From NCBI RefSeq assembly GCF_042682545.1, contig NZ_JBHUHQ010000006.1: DNA of 64,000 nucleotides. One strand, 5' to 3'. The DNA comes from Ornithinibacillus salinisoli (lineage in GTDB: Bacteria > Bacillota > Bacilli > Bacillales > Amphibacillaceae). The notes beneath the pieces are model-generated. The model saw only the letters and a program-made list of their open reading frames with translations, was not told where the DNA came from and made no database searches. Position 1 is the first letter of the stretch. Each line of letters starts with the position of its first letter. Shown here piece after piece: positions 1 through 7,252 of the stretch. Made by a program: the position numbers and the translations under genes.

Positions 1-18
1 CAAAATAAATAACAGCAG

Positions 19-42
19 GACCTCTTATAGGAGGTCTTTTCT
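19..42 (+). terminator. terminator-like hairpin at window edge
   Basis: A GACCTC/GAGGTC stem with a six-base loop is followed by TTTT on the plus strand. It probably ends a transcript entering from the left of the window and lies just past the 3' end of the transposase gene. Confidence 0.5.
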
Positions 43-1052
43 TATGCACTCCTCAACATTTCAACCGTAGTATAGTTTGACTTTTGACACGTTGAAATAA
101 GCATTTGCTCTACACGATTATCAAATGCTAAATTCTTTCCTAATTCAAGCCAACGGAACCAGTTGAGGTAGTTGTCCAAATAAAACGTTCCTACACCTTG
201 AAAACGCTCCAACCACCCTTTTAAGCGATTGTGGAAGTTATTGACGTGCTGTATATGATAAATCCCCTTCTTTACACGCTGTTTTTGGCGTTCATTAACT
301 GTTTCGTGTAAGAGTCCTTTGAGTTTGGCAAACTTCTTGTAGTTAGTGGCTGTATCTATACATAACAAAGCAGACGGGTGAATATACTCACCTATCACAG
401 TGTCGATTTCTTCGGCTTTTACACGCCCTGTACCTGCCTTCCGAGCAATCATATTACCGTTCCTATCTTGTGCTACCACAACAGCAATTTTGAGATTAGA
501 GATACCTCTTTTCTTGTCCTTTTCTCCACGTTTCTTGGCTTTTCTGTGAGTGACTTCTCTTCGACCTTTTAATGACTCACGAAAGAAGGTTTCGTCACTT
601 TCAACGATACCTTGCAATTGATTGAAACCAAGACTTCCTAATGCATTCAGAATTTTATGTCTCCAATAAAAAGCAGTAGAAATGTGTATTTGAAGTTTTT
701 CAGCGATTTTAGGTAGAGTAAACCCATCCACCATCAGTTCAATATATTTTACCCATTTTTCAGGGTATCGTGAACCTGCAAATGGTGTATTCGTCATATC
801 GTTGAATGTCTTATCGCAATCCTTACATAGATAGCGTTGTCGAGTACGATATTTACCATTACGCTTAACGTATGTACTACCACAATGAACACAAGCCATA
901 CCCGAAGCAAATCGTGCTTCACGAATGGTGTTAAGAAGTTTTGTGATTTTATCTGGTTCTTCTGGAAACAAATCCTGTTTCATAGCGTCAAACAATGCCA
1001 TTTTATCTGATTTAGTTAATTCGCTGAACCCTTCATATACATTCTTCCACAT
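42..1052 (-). CDS. IS1595-family (ISXO2-like) transposase
   Basis: This 336-residue protein should catalyse cut-and-paste movement of an IS1595-type element. An N-terminal zinc ribbon is visible with Cys54, Cys57, Cys76 and Cys79, followed by a helix-turn-helix at about residues 111-135. The ISXO2-like nuclease domain has Asp153 in VESDETFF, Asp233 in CIDTATNYKK and the Asn/His cluster HVNNFHNRLKG near residue 270, matching the DDN/E pattern of this group. Length is normal and the frame is intact. The ATG at 1052 has a short GGAGG-like site upstream. I could not define the terminal inverted repeats; the left end may lie outside the window. It sits upstream of a PadR gene. Confidence 0.9.
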   Translation of the reverse strand: MWKNVYEGFSELTKSDKMALFDAMKQDLFPEEPDKITKLLNTIREARFASGMACVHCGSTYVKRNGKYRTRQRYLCKDCDKTFNDMTNTPFAGSRYPEKWVKYIELMVDGFTLPKIAEKLQIHISTAFYWRHKILNALGSLGFNQLQGIVESDETFFRESLKGRREVTHRKAKKRGEKDKKRGISNLKIAVVVAQDRNGNMIARKAGTGRVKAEEIDTVIGEYIHPSALLCIDTATNYKKFAKLKGLLHETVNERQKQRVKKGIYHIQHVNNFHNRLKGWLERFQGVGTFYLDNYLNWFRWLELGKNLAFDNRVEQMLISTCQKSNYTTVEMLRSA

Positions 1053-1138
1053 ACTTTAAAGCCTCCCTAAACTGCATTATATCAACCTTTATACAGTATG
1101 TTCAAGAAAGCAACAATCTATACGAAAACAGCCTAGAT

Positions 1139-1172
1139 AAATCATCCTGTTTAAAAATAGGATGATTTCTTT
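1139..1172 (+). terminator. hairpin upstream of padR, terminator-like
   Basis: A 10-bp perfect stem (AAATCATCCT and its complement) is followed by a short pyrimidine run. It lies between the IS1595 transposase gene and the first padR gene, and may be left from a gene displaced by the insertion. Confidence 0.4.
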
Positions 1173-1243
1173 AATATTTTCTTAAAGGAATACCTTGCTT
1201 TATTAAGTAATATATTTTATAACTAAGTAAGGAGGTGTAAAAA

Positions 1244-1594
1244 TTGAAAGTTAATAAAGAGGTTTTAAAAGGTCATATTGATACATTAATTCTATCGTTA
1301 TTACATAGCAGAGATATGTATGGCTATGAATTAGCTAAATTGGTTCGTGAAAAAAGTGAAGAACAGTTCGAACTAAAAGAAGGTACGCTTTATTTGTCAT
1401 TAAAGAGATTAGAAAATAACAAATGGATTTCTTCTTACTGGGGTGATGAACAGGGACCAGGTGGAAGAAGAAAATATTACAAACTTACACCATTAGGTGA
1501 GGCAGGTTTTGAAGAAAAGCGTAAAGAATGGCAATTTGTTAAAAAAATTATTGATACATTTATAGAAGGGGGCGATAACTTTGAGACAAATTGA
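1244..1594 (+). CDS. PadR-family transcriptional regulator
   Basis: This 116-residue winged-helix regulator has the PadR core: a leading helix (GHIDTLILSLL), the YGYEL motif, the wing segment LKEGTLYLSLKRLE and GGRRKYYKLT. The TTG start at 1244 is chosen because AAGGAGGTG lies just ahead. Its end overlaps the next gene, a HAAS-domain membrane protein, by 14 bp, so the two are translationally coupled. In such pairs the regulator usually represses its own operon and responds to envelope stress or a ligand; that is inferred from the family. It is the first of three PadR/HAAS modules in this window. Confidence 0.9.
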   Translation: MKVNKEVLKGHIDTLILSLLHSRDMYGYELAKLVREKSEEQFELKEGTLYLSLKRLENNKWISSYWGDEQGPGGRRKYYKLTPLGEAGFEEKRKEWQFVKKIIDTFIEGGDNFETN

Positions 1595-2450
1595 TAAATA
1601 TGTAAATTCAATTTATAAAGATGTTGCGGGTGACAAACAAGAAATAGAAGATTTAAAACAAGAAATGCGTTCGCATTTAGTAGAAGCTGTCGAAGAGTTA
1701 AAGGCAAAAGGGAAAACAGAAGAAGAAGCTACTCGTATTGCAATCGAAAATTTTGGAGGTAAAAACCAAATTGTAAAAGGATTATCTGAATTCTTCAAAG
1801 TACAGAAGAAATTTACTAATTATGTATTATCGTTTACACTTATTTTCTTTGTTTTCGGCATAATAACACTTGTTACTTCTTGGTTAGAAGCTGACCACTT
1901 TTACAAAGAGGGGGAAGAATTTGGGACAGTAGAAACAAAAAAAAATGCAATCTTTAATGAAGTTTTCGATGTTCTTGACACTACCAATAAAATAAACGAT
2001 GCAGAAGAAGAACAATTGATGGACATTTTCAAAAAATATCCAAATCAATTGAATTTATTAGCCGTTTTTCCGATGGAAGATTTAAAAGGATGGTTAGAGA
2101 AAAATGAGGTATCACTTGGAACACCTATGACACATTTCCCAATAGAATATAAAAATGCAGCGATTGTAATTGGGAACAATCAAGTGATTGAAAATAAAGA
2201 ACAAATTATGCCAAGTGATTATGATTTAGGAACTGTTATAATGGCAAAGGGACATTGGATTGTTCAATATGAATATAAAACTTCATATGAAAATATAATA
2301 GAACAACATCATCAATTAAATTATTATGCTCCAAACACTTGGACTTTTTATCAGTTACCTATTTTATTTTTTGCTTTATTTATCGCACTCGGTATTGTTT
2401 GGCTGTTCTTAAAAAAGCAAAACAAAGAGTTAAAAACTGTAATGAATTAA
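1581..2450 (+). CDS. HAAS-domain membrane protein, partner of PadR
   Basis: This 289-residue protein starts with a HAAS-type (permease prefix) helical domain at residues 1-75, including EATRIAIENFGG. Transmembrane helices lie near residues 80-100 and 260-280, with an extracytoplasmic part of about 160 residues between them. The TTG start at 1581 has an AGGGGG site and overlaps padR. I do not recognise the extracellular part, which has no clear catalytic motif. The HAAS domain probably senses or tethers the PadR partner at the membrane, which is inferred from the genetic linkage seen here three times. Confidence 0.7.
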   Translation: MRQIDKYVNSIYKDVAGDKQEIEDLKQEMRSHLVEAVEELKAKGKTEEEATRIAIENFGGKNQIVKGLSEFFKVQKKFTNYVLSFTLIFFVFGIITLVTSWLEADHFYKEGEEFGTVETKKNAIFNEVFDVLDTTNKINDAEEEQLMDIFKKYPNQLNLLAVFPMEDLKGWLEKNEVSLGTPMTHFPIEYKNAAIVIGNNQVIENKEQIMPSDYDLGTVIMAKGHWIVQYEYKTSYENIIEQHHQLNYYAPNTWTFYQLPILFFALFIALGIVWLFLKKQNKELKTVMN

Positions 2451-2476
2451 AGTGTAAATTTAAAAATTGAAGACTT

Positions 2477-2515
2477 AAAAATAGCAACTGACTAATTCAG
2501 TTGCTATTTTTAATG
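2477..2515 (+). terminator. rho-independent terminator of padR-HAAS operon
   Basis: A long perfect stem built on AATAGCAACTGA with a short loop ends in a T-rich run, 27 bp after the HAAS gene. Confidence 0.8.
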
Positions 2516-2640
2516 CTATTTTAATGTCAAAATGTCTGTTAAAACCAATGTGAATTAGGTAGTAAATTGAAGTTTTCTCCCCTTCAACCCGTTATTTGAT
2601 AAATGCTACCTTTTCTTTGAATTATTTAGAATAACATAAG

Positions 2641-3447
2641 TTATTTCGACACCTTAATACTTCCATTCACTGTCTCTAACTTTATTAAATTCTCACCATC
2701 ACCAATAACAGTATGCCTAGAATCATTCCCGAATATATCAACTTTTCCATTGACAACATCTACGTCTATCGTAGCATTCGTAGGCTCTTGTTCTGTCTCA
2801 ATCCTAAGTTTCCCATTAACAGACTCTAAATCAATAGGGCGATCCAAATGATCGACGACAAGAGAAATACTGCCGTTGGTTACTTCACCAATAATTTCAC
2901 CACGAACATGGCGAAGCGAAACTTTCCCATTTTCTGAATTCACTTTTGTCGCATTCGTCTCCATATCACGTAATTGAATCGCACCATTCACCGTTTCAAT
3001 TGTAGCAAGATTTACATGTAAATCTTCTACATTAATTTTTCCATTGATAACATCAATATTTAAAGCTTCGTATTGTTTTTCAGGTACATATACTTTTAGC
3101 GTCGGTCCCGAAAAACTAAAATCGAAACTAAAAAATTTAAAGAACCTCTTCTCTTTCAATACAATGTTAAGAGAGCCATTTTCTACGTCCGCTTGGAAAT
3201 TATATTTTTTATTCTTTTTTTCAGCGGCAGTAAATTCGACTTTGGTTGTCGTTTCTTTTGTTGGTAAAATTTCCACTCTAGAATTATCTGATTCGATATT
3301 GATATTTAAGATGTCCTGTTCATCAAAGGATTCCTCTTTTGAAACCGGCTCCGAAGCAAAAACCGATTGAAATGTCACCATACTTCCTATTCCCCCAATA
3401 ATTATTAAACTAACTGCGATCGTTATTAATAACTTCTTCTTAGGCAT
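2641..3447 (-). CDS. DUF4097-family membrane-anchored protein
   Basis: The 268-residue product has an N-terminal membrane segment (about residues 5-30) and an extracytoplasmic domain of repeated short beta strands (NGKINVEDLHVN, NGAIQLRDMETN, NGKVSLRHVRGE, NGSISL). This is typical of DUF4097/LiaG-like beta-helix proteins. It is the last gene of a padR-HAAS-DUF4097 operon and overlaps the HAAS gene by 8 bp. Family members linked to PadR or LiaRS act in envelope-stress responses; no enzymatic role is evident. The direct role here is unknown. Confidence 0.8.
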   Translation of the reverse strand: MPKKKLLITIAVSLIIIGGIGSMVTFQSVFASEPVSKEESFDEQDILNINIESDNSRVEILPTKETTTKVEFTAAEKKNKKYNFQADVENGSLNIVLKEKRFFKFFSFDFSFSGPTLKVYVPEKQYEALNIDVINGKINVEDLHVNLATIETVNGAIQLRDMETNATKVNSENGKVSLRHVRGEIIGEVTNGSISLVVDHLDRPIDLESVNGKLRIETEQEPTNATIDVDVVNGKVDIFGNDSRHTVIGDGENLIKLETVNGSIKVSK

Positions 3448-4009
3448 GCTTCATTCCTCCTTTTACAAGTTTTGCATTAAATTTCAAATAACGAACAAAG
3501 GCATTCATTAATGCTTTAGTAACATAAAACATTCCTATTGCAATAAACACACCAAGACCTGCTAGTAATAATGAAAAGAATAGGTCAAACAATATAAAAG
3601 TCCCTGGTGCAACCGAAATATTAATAAGAACGAATAGCGGGGAAGCAATAAACGAAATCCCACATGCCCAACCTGCAAAAACAATAGCGACTAGAGCAAT
3701 AAATGGTCCTAATACTATCACTAAGTTGAAAAACCCAAGACCAATTACTGCCCAAACAGCGCGAAGAATGTTTCCAGCCGTAATACTCCCTTCAACTTGA
3801 TCCAAATGATAGGAAGCGACAAGTTCTTTGGCGATTTGATTTGGTGAACCAAGTGATTCTGCAATTTGCTCCTCTGTCTTACCTTCTTCCAATCCAAAGA
3901 CAAAATGTTCCTCAAAATCCTGCAAAATGTCATTTCGTTCATCAGATGGTAGTTTTCCTAATGCTACATTCAGTCTATCCATAAATTGTTTCTTAGTCAC
4001 GATTAACAC
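3440..4009 (-). CDS. HAAS/DUF1700-family membrane protein
   Basis: This 189-residue protein begins with a HAAS/DUF1700 helical domain (residues 1-75: LPSDERNDILQDFEEHF, then AESLGSPNQIAKELVAS). Several hydrophobic segments between about 80 and 175 give roughly four membrane helices. It overlaps the upstream padR by 17 bp and the downstream DUF4097 gene by 8 bp, so all three are probably made from one mRNA. Partner of PadR in a membrane-linked regulatory module is the most likely role. Confidence 0.85.
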   Translation of the reverse strand: MLIVTKKQFMDRLNVALGKLPSDERNDILQDFEEHFVFGLEEGKTEEQIAESLGSPNQIAKELVASYHLDQVEGSITAGNILRAVWAVIGLGFFNLVIVLGPFIALVAIVFAGWACGISFIASPLFVLINISVAPGTFILFDLFFSLLLAGLGVFIAIGMFYVTKALMNAFVRYLKFNAKLVKGGMKHA

Positions 4010-4316
4010 CTTCTTCTATTAATTGATTTACCCCACTCGTAAATGCCTCCCATTCTTGGAGAAGTTCTTCTAAATACGTTCTCCCTTCCCCAGTTAACTT
4101 GTAGTATTTACGGGATGGTCCTTCTGATGATTCTTTTAAATACGTCGTAAAATAACCGTCTTTAGTTAAACGTCTTAATAATGGGTATACTGACCCTTCA
4201 GAAATCGCAATACGATCAGAAATTTTTTGAACGAGTTCATATCCATATCGCTCCTGTTTATCTAACAATACAAGCACACATAATTCCAAAACACCTTTTT
4301 TAAACTGTACATTCAC
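3993..4316 (-). CDS. PadR-family transcriptional regulator
   Basis: This 107-residue PadR protein contains RYGYEL, the SEGSVYPLLRRL winged-helix segment and PSRKYYKLT. The GTG start at 4316 is preceded by AGGTGG. It heads the padR-HAAS-DUF4097 operon. A perfect inverted repeat overlapping the -10 region upstream suggests autorepression. It belongs to the short PadR subgroup without the long C-terminal helical domain. Confidence 0.9.
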   Translation of the reverse strand: MNVQFKKGVLELCVLVLLDKQERYGYELVQKISDRIAISEGSVYPLLRRLTKDGYFTTYLKESSEGPSRKYYKLTGEGRTYLEELLQEWEAFTSGVNQLIEEGVNRD

Positions 4317-4342
4317 TATTGTTCCACCTCACGAAAGTGATT

Positions 4343-4365
4343 AGTACTATACATTATATAGTACT
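4343..4365 (-). promoter_or_regulatory. probable PadR operator and -10 region
   Basis: A perfect 9-bp inverted repeat, AGTACTATA-N5-TATAGTACT, covers a TATAAT-like -10 reading toward padR. A second palindrome, ACAGTACTGT at 4403-4412, lies upstream and shares AGTACT. Binding by the adjacent PadR is inferred. Confidence 0.6.
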
Positions 4366-4548
4366 GTTGTAAAAATTATACCTTGCTATTTTAATTTAAC
4401 ACACAGTACTGTTCATTGCAAGGTACTATATTAAAAATTATAAACTAAAAAGCAACAAACATTTCATCCCCAGTCATAAAAGGAATCAAATTCATATTAT
4501 ATGGGATATATAAAGCAAAATAATTACTACAATTTCGAGAAAGAAAAA

Positions 4549-4577
4549 TTGATGACATTGGATTTTTTATTTATACT
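4549..4577 (+). promoter_or_regulatory. sigma-A promoter of ribA-ribD
   Basis: TTGATG and TATACT are separated by 17 bp, 29 bp before the ribA start. No FMN riboswitch (RFN element) signature is visible between 4366 and 4606. Confidence 0.6.
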
Positions 4578-4606
4578 AAGGGCACATTGAAAGGAGATAA
4601 GACAAT

Positions 4607-5362
4607 ATGGGGCAAATGAAACTAGAAACTAAAGTTTTTTCGATATTAAAAGATAAAATACAATCCATTCAGACAACTGAAGGTGCAATATACTTAGTAG
4701 GGCCAATCAAACTTCCTGTAAATTTATATGGAGAAACCGTAGAATTTAAATGGTATTGCTGGTTAAATTGCGAAAAGTTGACAGATGATTATCAACAAAT
4801 AATTGATAATTTATCTTCTAAAAACTTAGCAGAATATCAGCAATCCAGTGTATTGGTATATGGTGATTTCGAAAAAAGTGATGATGCATTAATCCGAATG
4901 CATTCCATTTGTCACACTGGTGATATTTTCGGAAGTAAACGTTGTGACTGTGGTTATCAATTAAAGGAATCCATGAAGAAGGTTAAAGTACATGGTTCTG
5001 GAGCAATCTTTTACCTCGCGAATCATGAAGGAAGAGGAATTGGATTATTCTCTAAAGCTATGGCATATGTGCTACAAGAAAACGGATATGATACTGTTGA
5101 AGCAAATGAAAATTTAGGTTTTGTTAACGATTCGAGAAACTATGGTGATGCAATTAAAGTACTACAAAAATTACGATCCAAACCAGTAACTTTAATTACG
5201 AATAACCCGTTAAAATTAGAAGCACTACAAAATGCGGGATTACAAGTCTCAGGAAGAGTTCCATTATGGGGCGATAAATCCGAGTATAATGAAAAATATT
5301 TACAAACAAAAATCACGAAATCAGGACACCTAGAGGAAGAAAGGACTTGCTCGAATGACTAA
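4607..5362 (+). CDS. ribA: GTP cyclohydrolase II (stand-alone RibA)
   Basis: GTP cyclohydrolase II converts GTP to formate, pyrophosphate and a diaminopyrimidinone phosphate, the first step of riboflavin synthesis. The zinc ligands Cys102, Cys113 and Cys115 (KRCDCG) are present. So are NHEGRGIGL, NGYDTVEANENLGF and LITNNPLKLEAL of the catalytic domain. An N-terminal stretch of about 80 residues is family-specific, and no RibB domain is fused, unlike Bacillus RibBA. ATG at 4607 follows AAGGAG. The gene overlaps ribD by 8 bp. No ribE, ribBA or ribH is nearby, so the pair may be a second copy or feed another pathway. Confidence 0.85.
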   Translation: MGQMKLETKVFSILKDKIQSIQTTEGAIYLVGPIKLPVNLYGETVEFKWYCWLNCEKLTDDYQQIIDNLSSKNLAEYQQSSVLVYGDFEKSDDALIRMHSICHTGDIFGSKRCDCGYQLKESMKKVKVHGSGAIFYLANHEGRGIGLFSKAMAYVLQENGYDTVEANENLGFVNDSRNYGDAIKVLQKLRSKPVTLITNNPLKLEALQNAGLQVSGRVPLWGDKSEYNEKYLQTKITKSGHLEEERTCSND

Positions 5363-6443
5363 CCATGAGTTTTATATGGATCTTGCATTACAAAACGCTC
5401 GAGCAATGAAAGGACAGACAGACCCTAACCCACTAGTTGGATCTGTTATCGTCAATGACAATCGCGTCGTTGGAATTGGGACTCATTTAAGAGCTGGGGA
5501 ACCACATGCTGAAATTCATGCGTTACGTATGGCAGGTGACAAAGCGCATGGTGGAACGATTTACGTAACACTTGAACCTTGTTCCCACCACGGAAGAACA
5601 GGTCCTTGCGCAGAGGCTATTGTTGCAGCTGGTATAAAAAAGGTTGTTATCGCAACACTTGATCCAAATCCAATCGTTGCTGGGAATGGTGTGAAAATAC
5701 TTAAGCAAGCAGGTATTGACGTCATCGTCGGTATTTTAGAAAAAGTGGCCATTCAGATGAATGAAGTTTTCAATAAATTCATCGTTTCAAAAAAACCGTT
5801 TATAACAATGAAGGCTGGAACAACGTTAGATGGGAAAGTAGCAACAAGGACGTTTAACAGTAAATGGATTACATCGGAACAATCTCGATTAGATGTGCAT
5901 CAATTGAGAAGTGAAAATATGGGTATTTTAGTTGGTATTAATACTGTTATAAAAGATGATCCCGCTTTAACGTCTCGAACACCTAATGGTAGAAATCCCA
6001 TACGTATTATACTGGACTCCAAATTACGAATTCCGATGGACGCTCAAGTTGTAATCGATAAAGCAGCAGAAACATGGGTCTTTACTACAGAGAATTATGA
6101 CCGTGAAAAAAGAAAAGCATTAGAGGATGCTGGTATATCGGTTTTTGTTACTGAGGGAGCTGAATCAGTAGATCCAAACGAAGTCGTTAGCCTGCTTGGA
6201 GAAAAATCAGTTTCTTCGGTATTATTAGAAGGAGGCGGAAATATTCACGCTTCCTTTTTGGAGAATAGATTAGTGGATAAAGCCGTTTTATATTTTGCTC
6301 CGAAATTAATTGGTGGAAAGGAAGCACCGACCTTCCTTGAAGGTACAGGATTCGAGCTAATGAAAGACGCTGTCGAACTAACAGATACCGATATCGAAAA
6401 AATTGGAGACGATTTTAAATTTGTCGGATATCCGATATATTAA
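5355..6443 (+). CDS. ribD: bifunctional riboflavin deaminase/reductase RibD
   Basis: RibD deaminates and then reduces the pyrimidine intermediate after GTP cyclohydrolase II. The 362-residue protein has the cytidine-deaminase-like domain first, with zinc ligands His51 (HAEIHA), Cys76 and Cys85 (PCSHHGRTGPC) and Glu53 as catalytic acid. The reductase domain follows from about residue 145 (KAGTTLDGKVAT, SEQSRLDVHQLR, LLEGGGNIHASF). Length is normal. The ATG at 5355 overlaps ribA, so the two are coupled. With ribA it would complete only the early riboflavin steps. Confidence 0.9.
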   Translation: MTNHEFYMDLALQNARAMKGQTDPNPLVGSVIVNDNRVVGIGTHLRAGEPHAEIHALRMAGDKAHGGTIYVTLEPCSHHGRTGPCAEAIVAAGIKKVVIATLDPNPIVAGNGVKILKQAGIDVIVGILEKVAIQMNEVFNKFIVSKKPFITMKAGTTLDGKVATRTFNSKWITSEQSRLDVHQLRSENMGILVGINTVIKDDPALTSRTPNGRNPIRIILDSKLRIPMDAQVVIDKAAETWVFTTENYDREKRKALEDAGISVFVTEGAESVDPNEVVSLLGEKSVSSVLLEGGGNIHASFLENRLVDKAVLYFAPKLIGGKEAPTFLEGTGFELMKDAVELTDTDIEKIGDDFKFVGYPIY

Positions 6444-6472
6444 CATTGGCTGTTTGGTCTACAGCTTGTATG

Positions 6473-6521
6473 ATTCGCTCATATACTTGGATATTCGCTC
6501 TTTTCGACAAAAATGCGCTCA
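6473..6521 (-). repeat. GAGCGAAT-type short repeats, 20-bp spaced
   Basis: Three copies of a TGAGCGAAT-like motif on the minus strand begin at 6473, 6493 and 6513, exactly 20 bp apart; the third is degenerate. They fill the gap between ribD and the HAD gene. The same motif with the same spacing recurs at 31837-31947. Confidence 0.6.
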
Positions 6522-6581
6522 AATATTAGACGAGGCTCCCACACCTAGCTCCAATTAATTACTGCATAAAAGAGGGATATG

Positions 6582-7148
6582 ATGAAATTTGGTTTTGATA
6601 TTGATGATACGTTAATCAACTTACGAGAGCATGCTTTTAACTTATATAAACAGAAATTAAACAAACAACTTTCTCGCGATGATTTTCTTGCAATTAAACG
6701 TGTGGAAATCCATGAACCATTTGGTTTATCTGATGAACAAGGGAAAGAAATGTGGAACAGCTCTCTAGAAGAAATTTATTTTACAGACTGCCCAGCATTC
6801 CCCGGAGCTATTGAAACACTACTTGAATTAGACCATCAAGGACATGACATTTACTATATCACCGCACGTCCTAAAGAACATGGTGAACGCACGAAAGACT
6901 GGATGAAAGAACAAGGTTTTCCCATTCAAGACGATCACTTTTATTACGGAATGAAAGATGAAGAGAAAGTTCATATCATACAAGACCTTGATTTGGACTT
7001 TTATGTAGATGATAAACCATCTGTATTGCGTACACTTTCAAATACTTCTGTGAATCTAGTAGTGAAAGATCAATCGTATAATGAAGAGGTAAAGGTAGCA
7101 CGAATAGTTGATTGGGTAGATTTTATGACTGTAATGAATAACGAATAG
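6582..7148 (+). CDS. HAD-family 5'-nucleotidase-like protein
   Basis: This protein of about 188 residues has the HAD signature FDIDDTLINLR at its N-terminus (nucleophile Asp and general-acid Asp). YYITARPKEHGER supplies the motif II Thr, and FYVDDKPSVL supplies motif III/IV Asp residues. The pattern fits the NT5C/YqfW group of deoxynucleotidase-like phosphatases; the substrate is not known. Two ATG codons are adjacent; the second, at 6582, is better spaced from AGAGGG. It appears monocistronic, with a hairpin after the stop. Confidence 0.75.
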   Translation: MKFGFDIDDTLINLREHAFNLYKQKLNKQLSRDDFLAIKRVEIHEPFGLSDEQGKEMWNSSLEEIYFTDCPAFPGAIETLLELDHQGHDIYYITARPKEHGERTKDWMKEQGFPIQDDHFYYGMKDEEKVHIIQDLDLDFYVDDKPSVLRTLSNTSVNLVVKDQSYNEEVKVARIVDWVDFMTVMNNE

Positions 7149-7152
7149 AAGG

Positions 7153-7186
7153 AAGGGCGTTCCGTACTTATAGGAACGCCCTTGTC
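7153..7186 (+). terminator. hairpin between HAD gene and cydC
   Basis: A perfect 11-bp stem, AAGGGCGTTCC and its complement, lies just after the HAD stop. The T-run is short, so it may work in either direction between the converging genes. Confidence 0.65.
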
Positions 7187-7252
7187 AGTATATCTATATC
7201 TATGTCGAAACTCACCAAACAGACATACAGATCCACCCCATCAATAATCCCA

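Noticed and set aside
4366..4606. FMN riboswitch upstream of ribA
   Set aside because: No conserved RFN sequence blocks are visible between the padR operator and the ribA start.
4982..5060. RibA as a GTP cyclohydrolase III-like variant lacking the key tyrosine
   Set aside because: Aligned to RibA forms with one extra residue before EGRGIG, the tyrosine is present (FYLANHEGR), so there is no evidence for changed chemistry.
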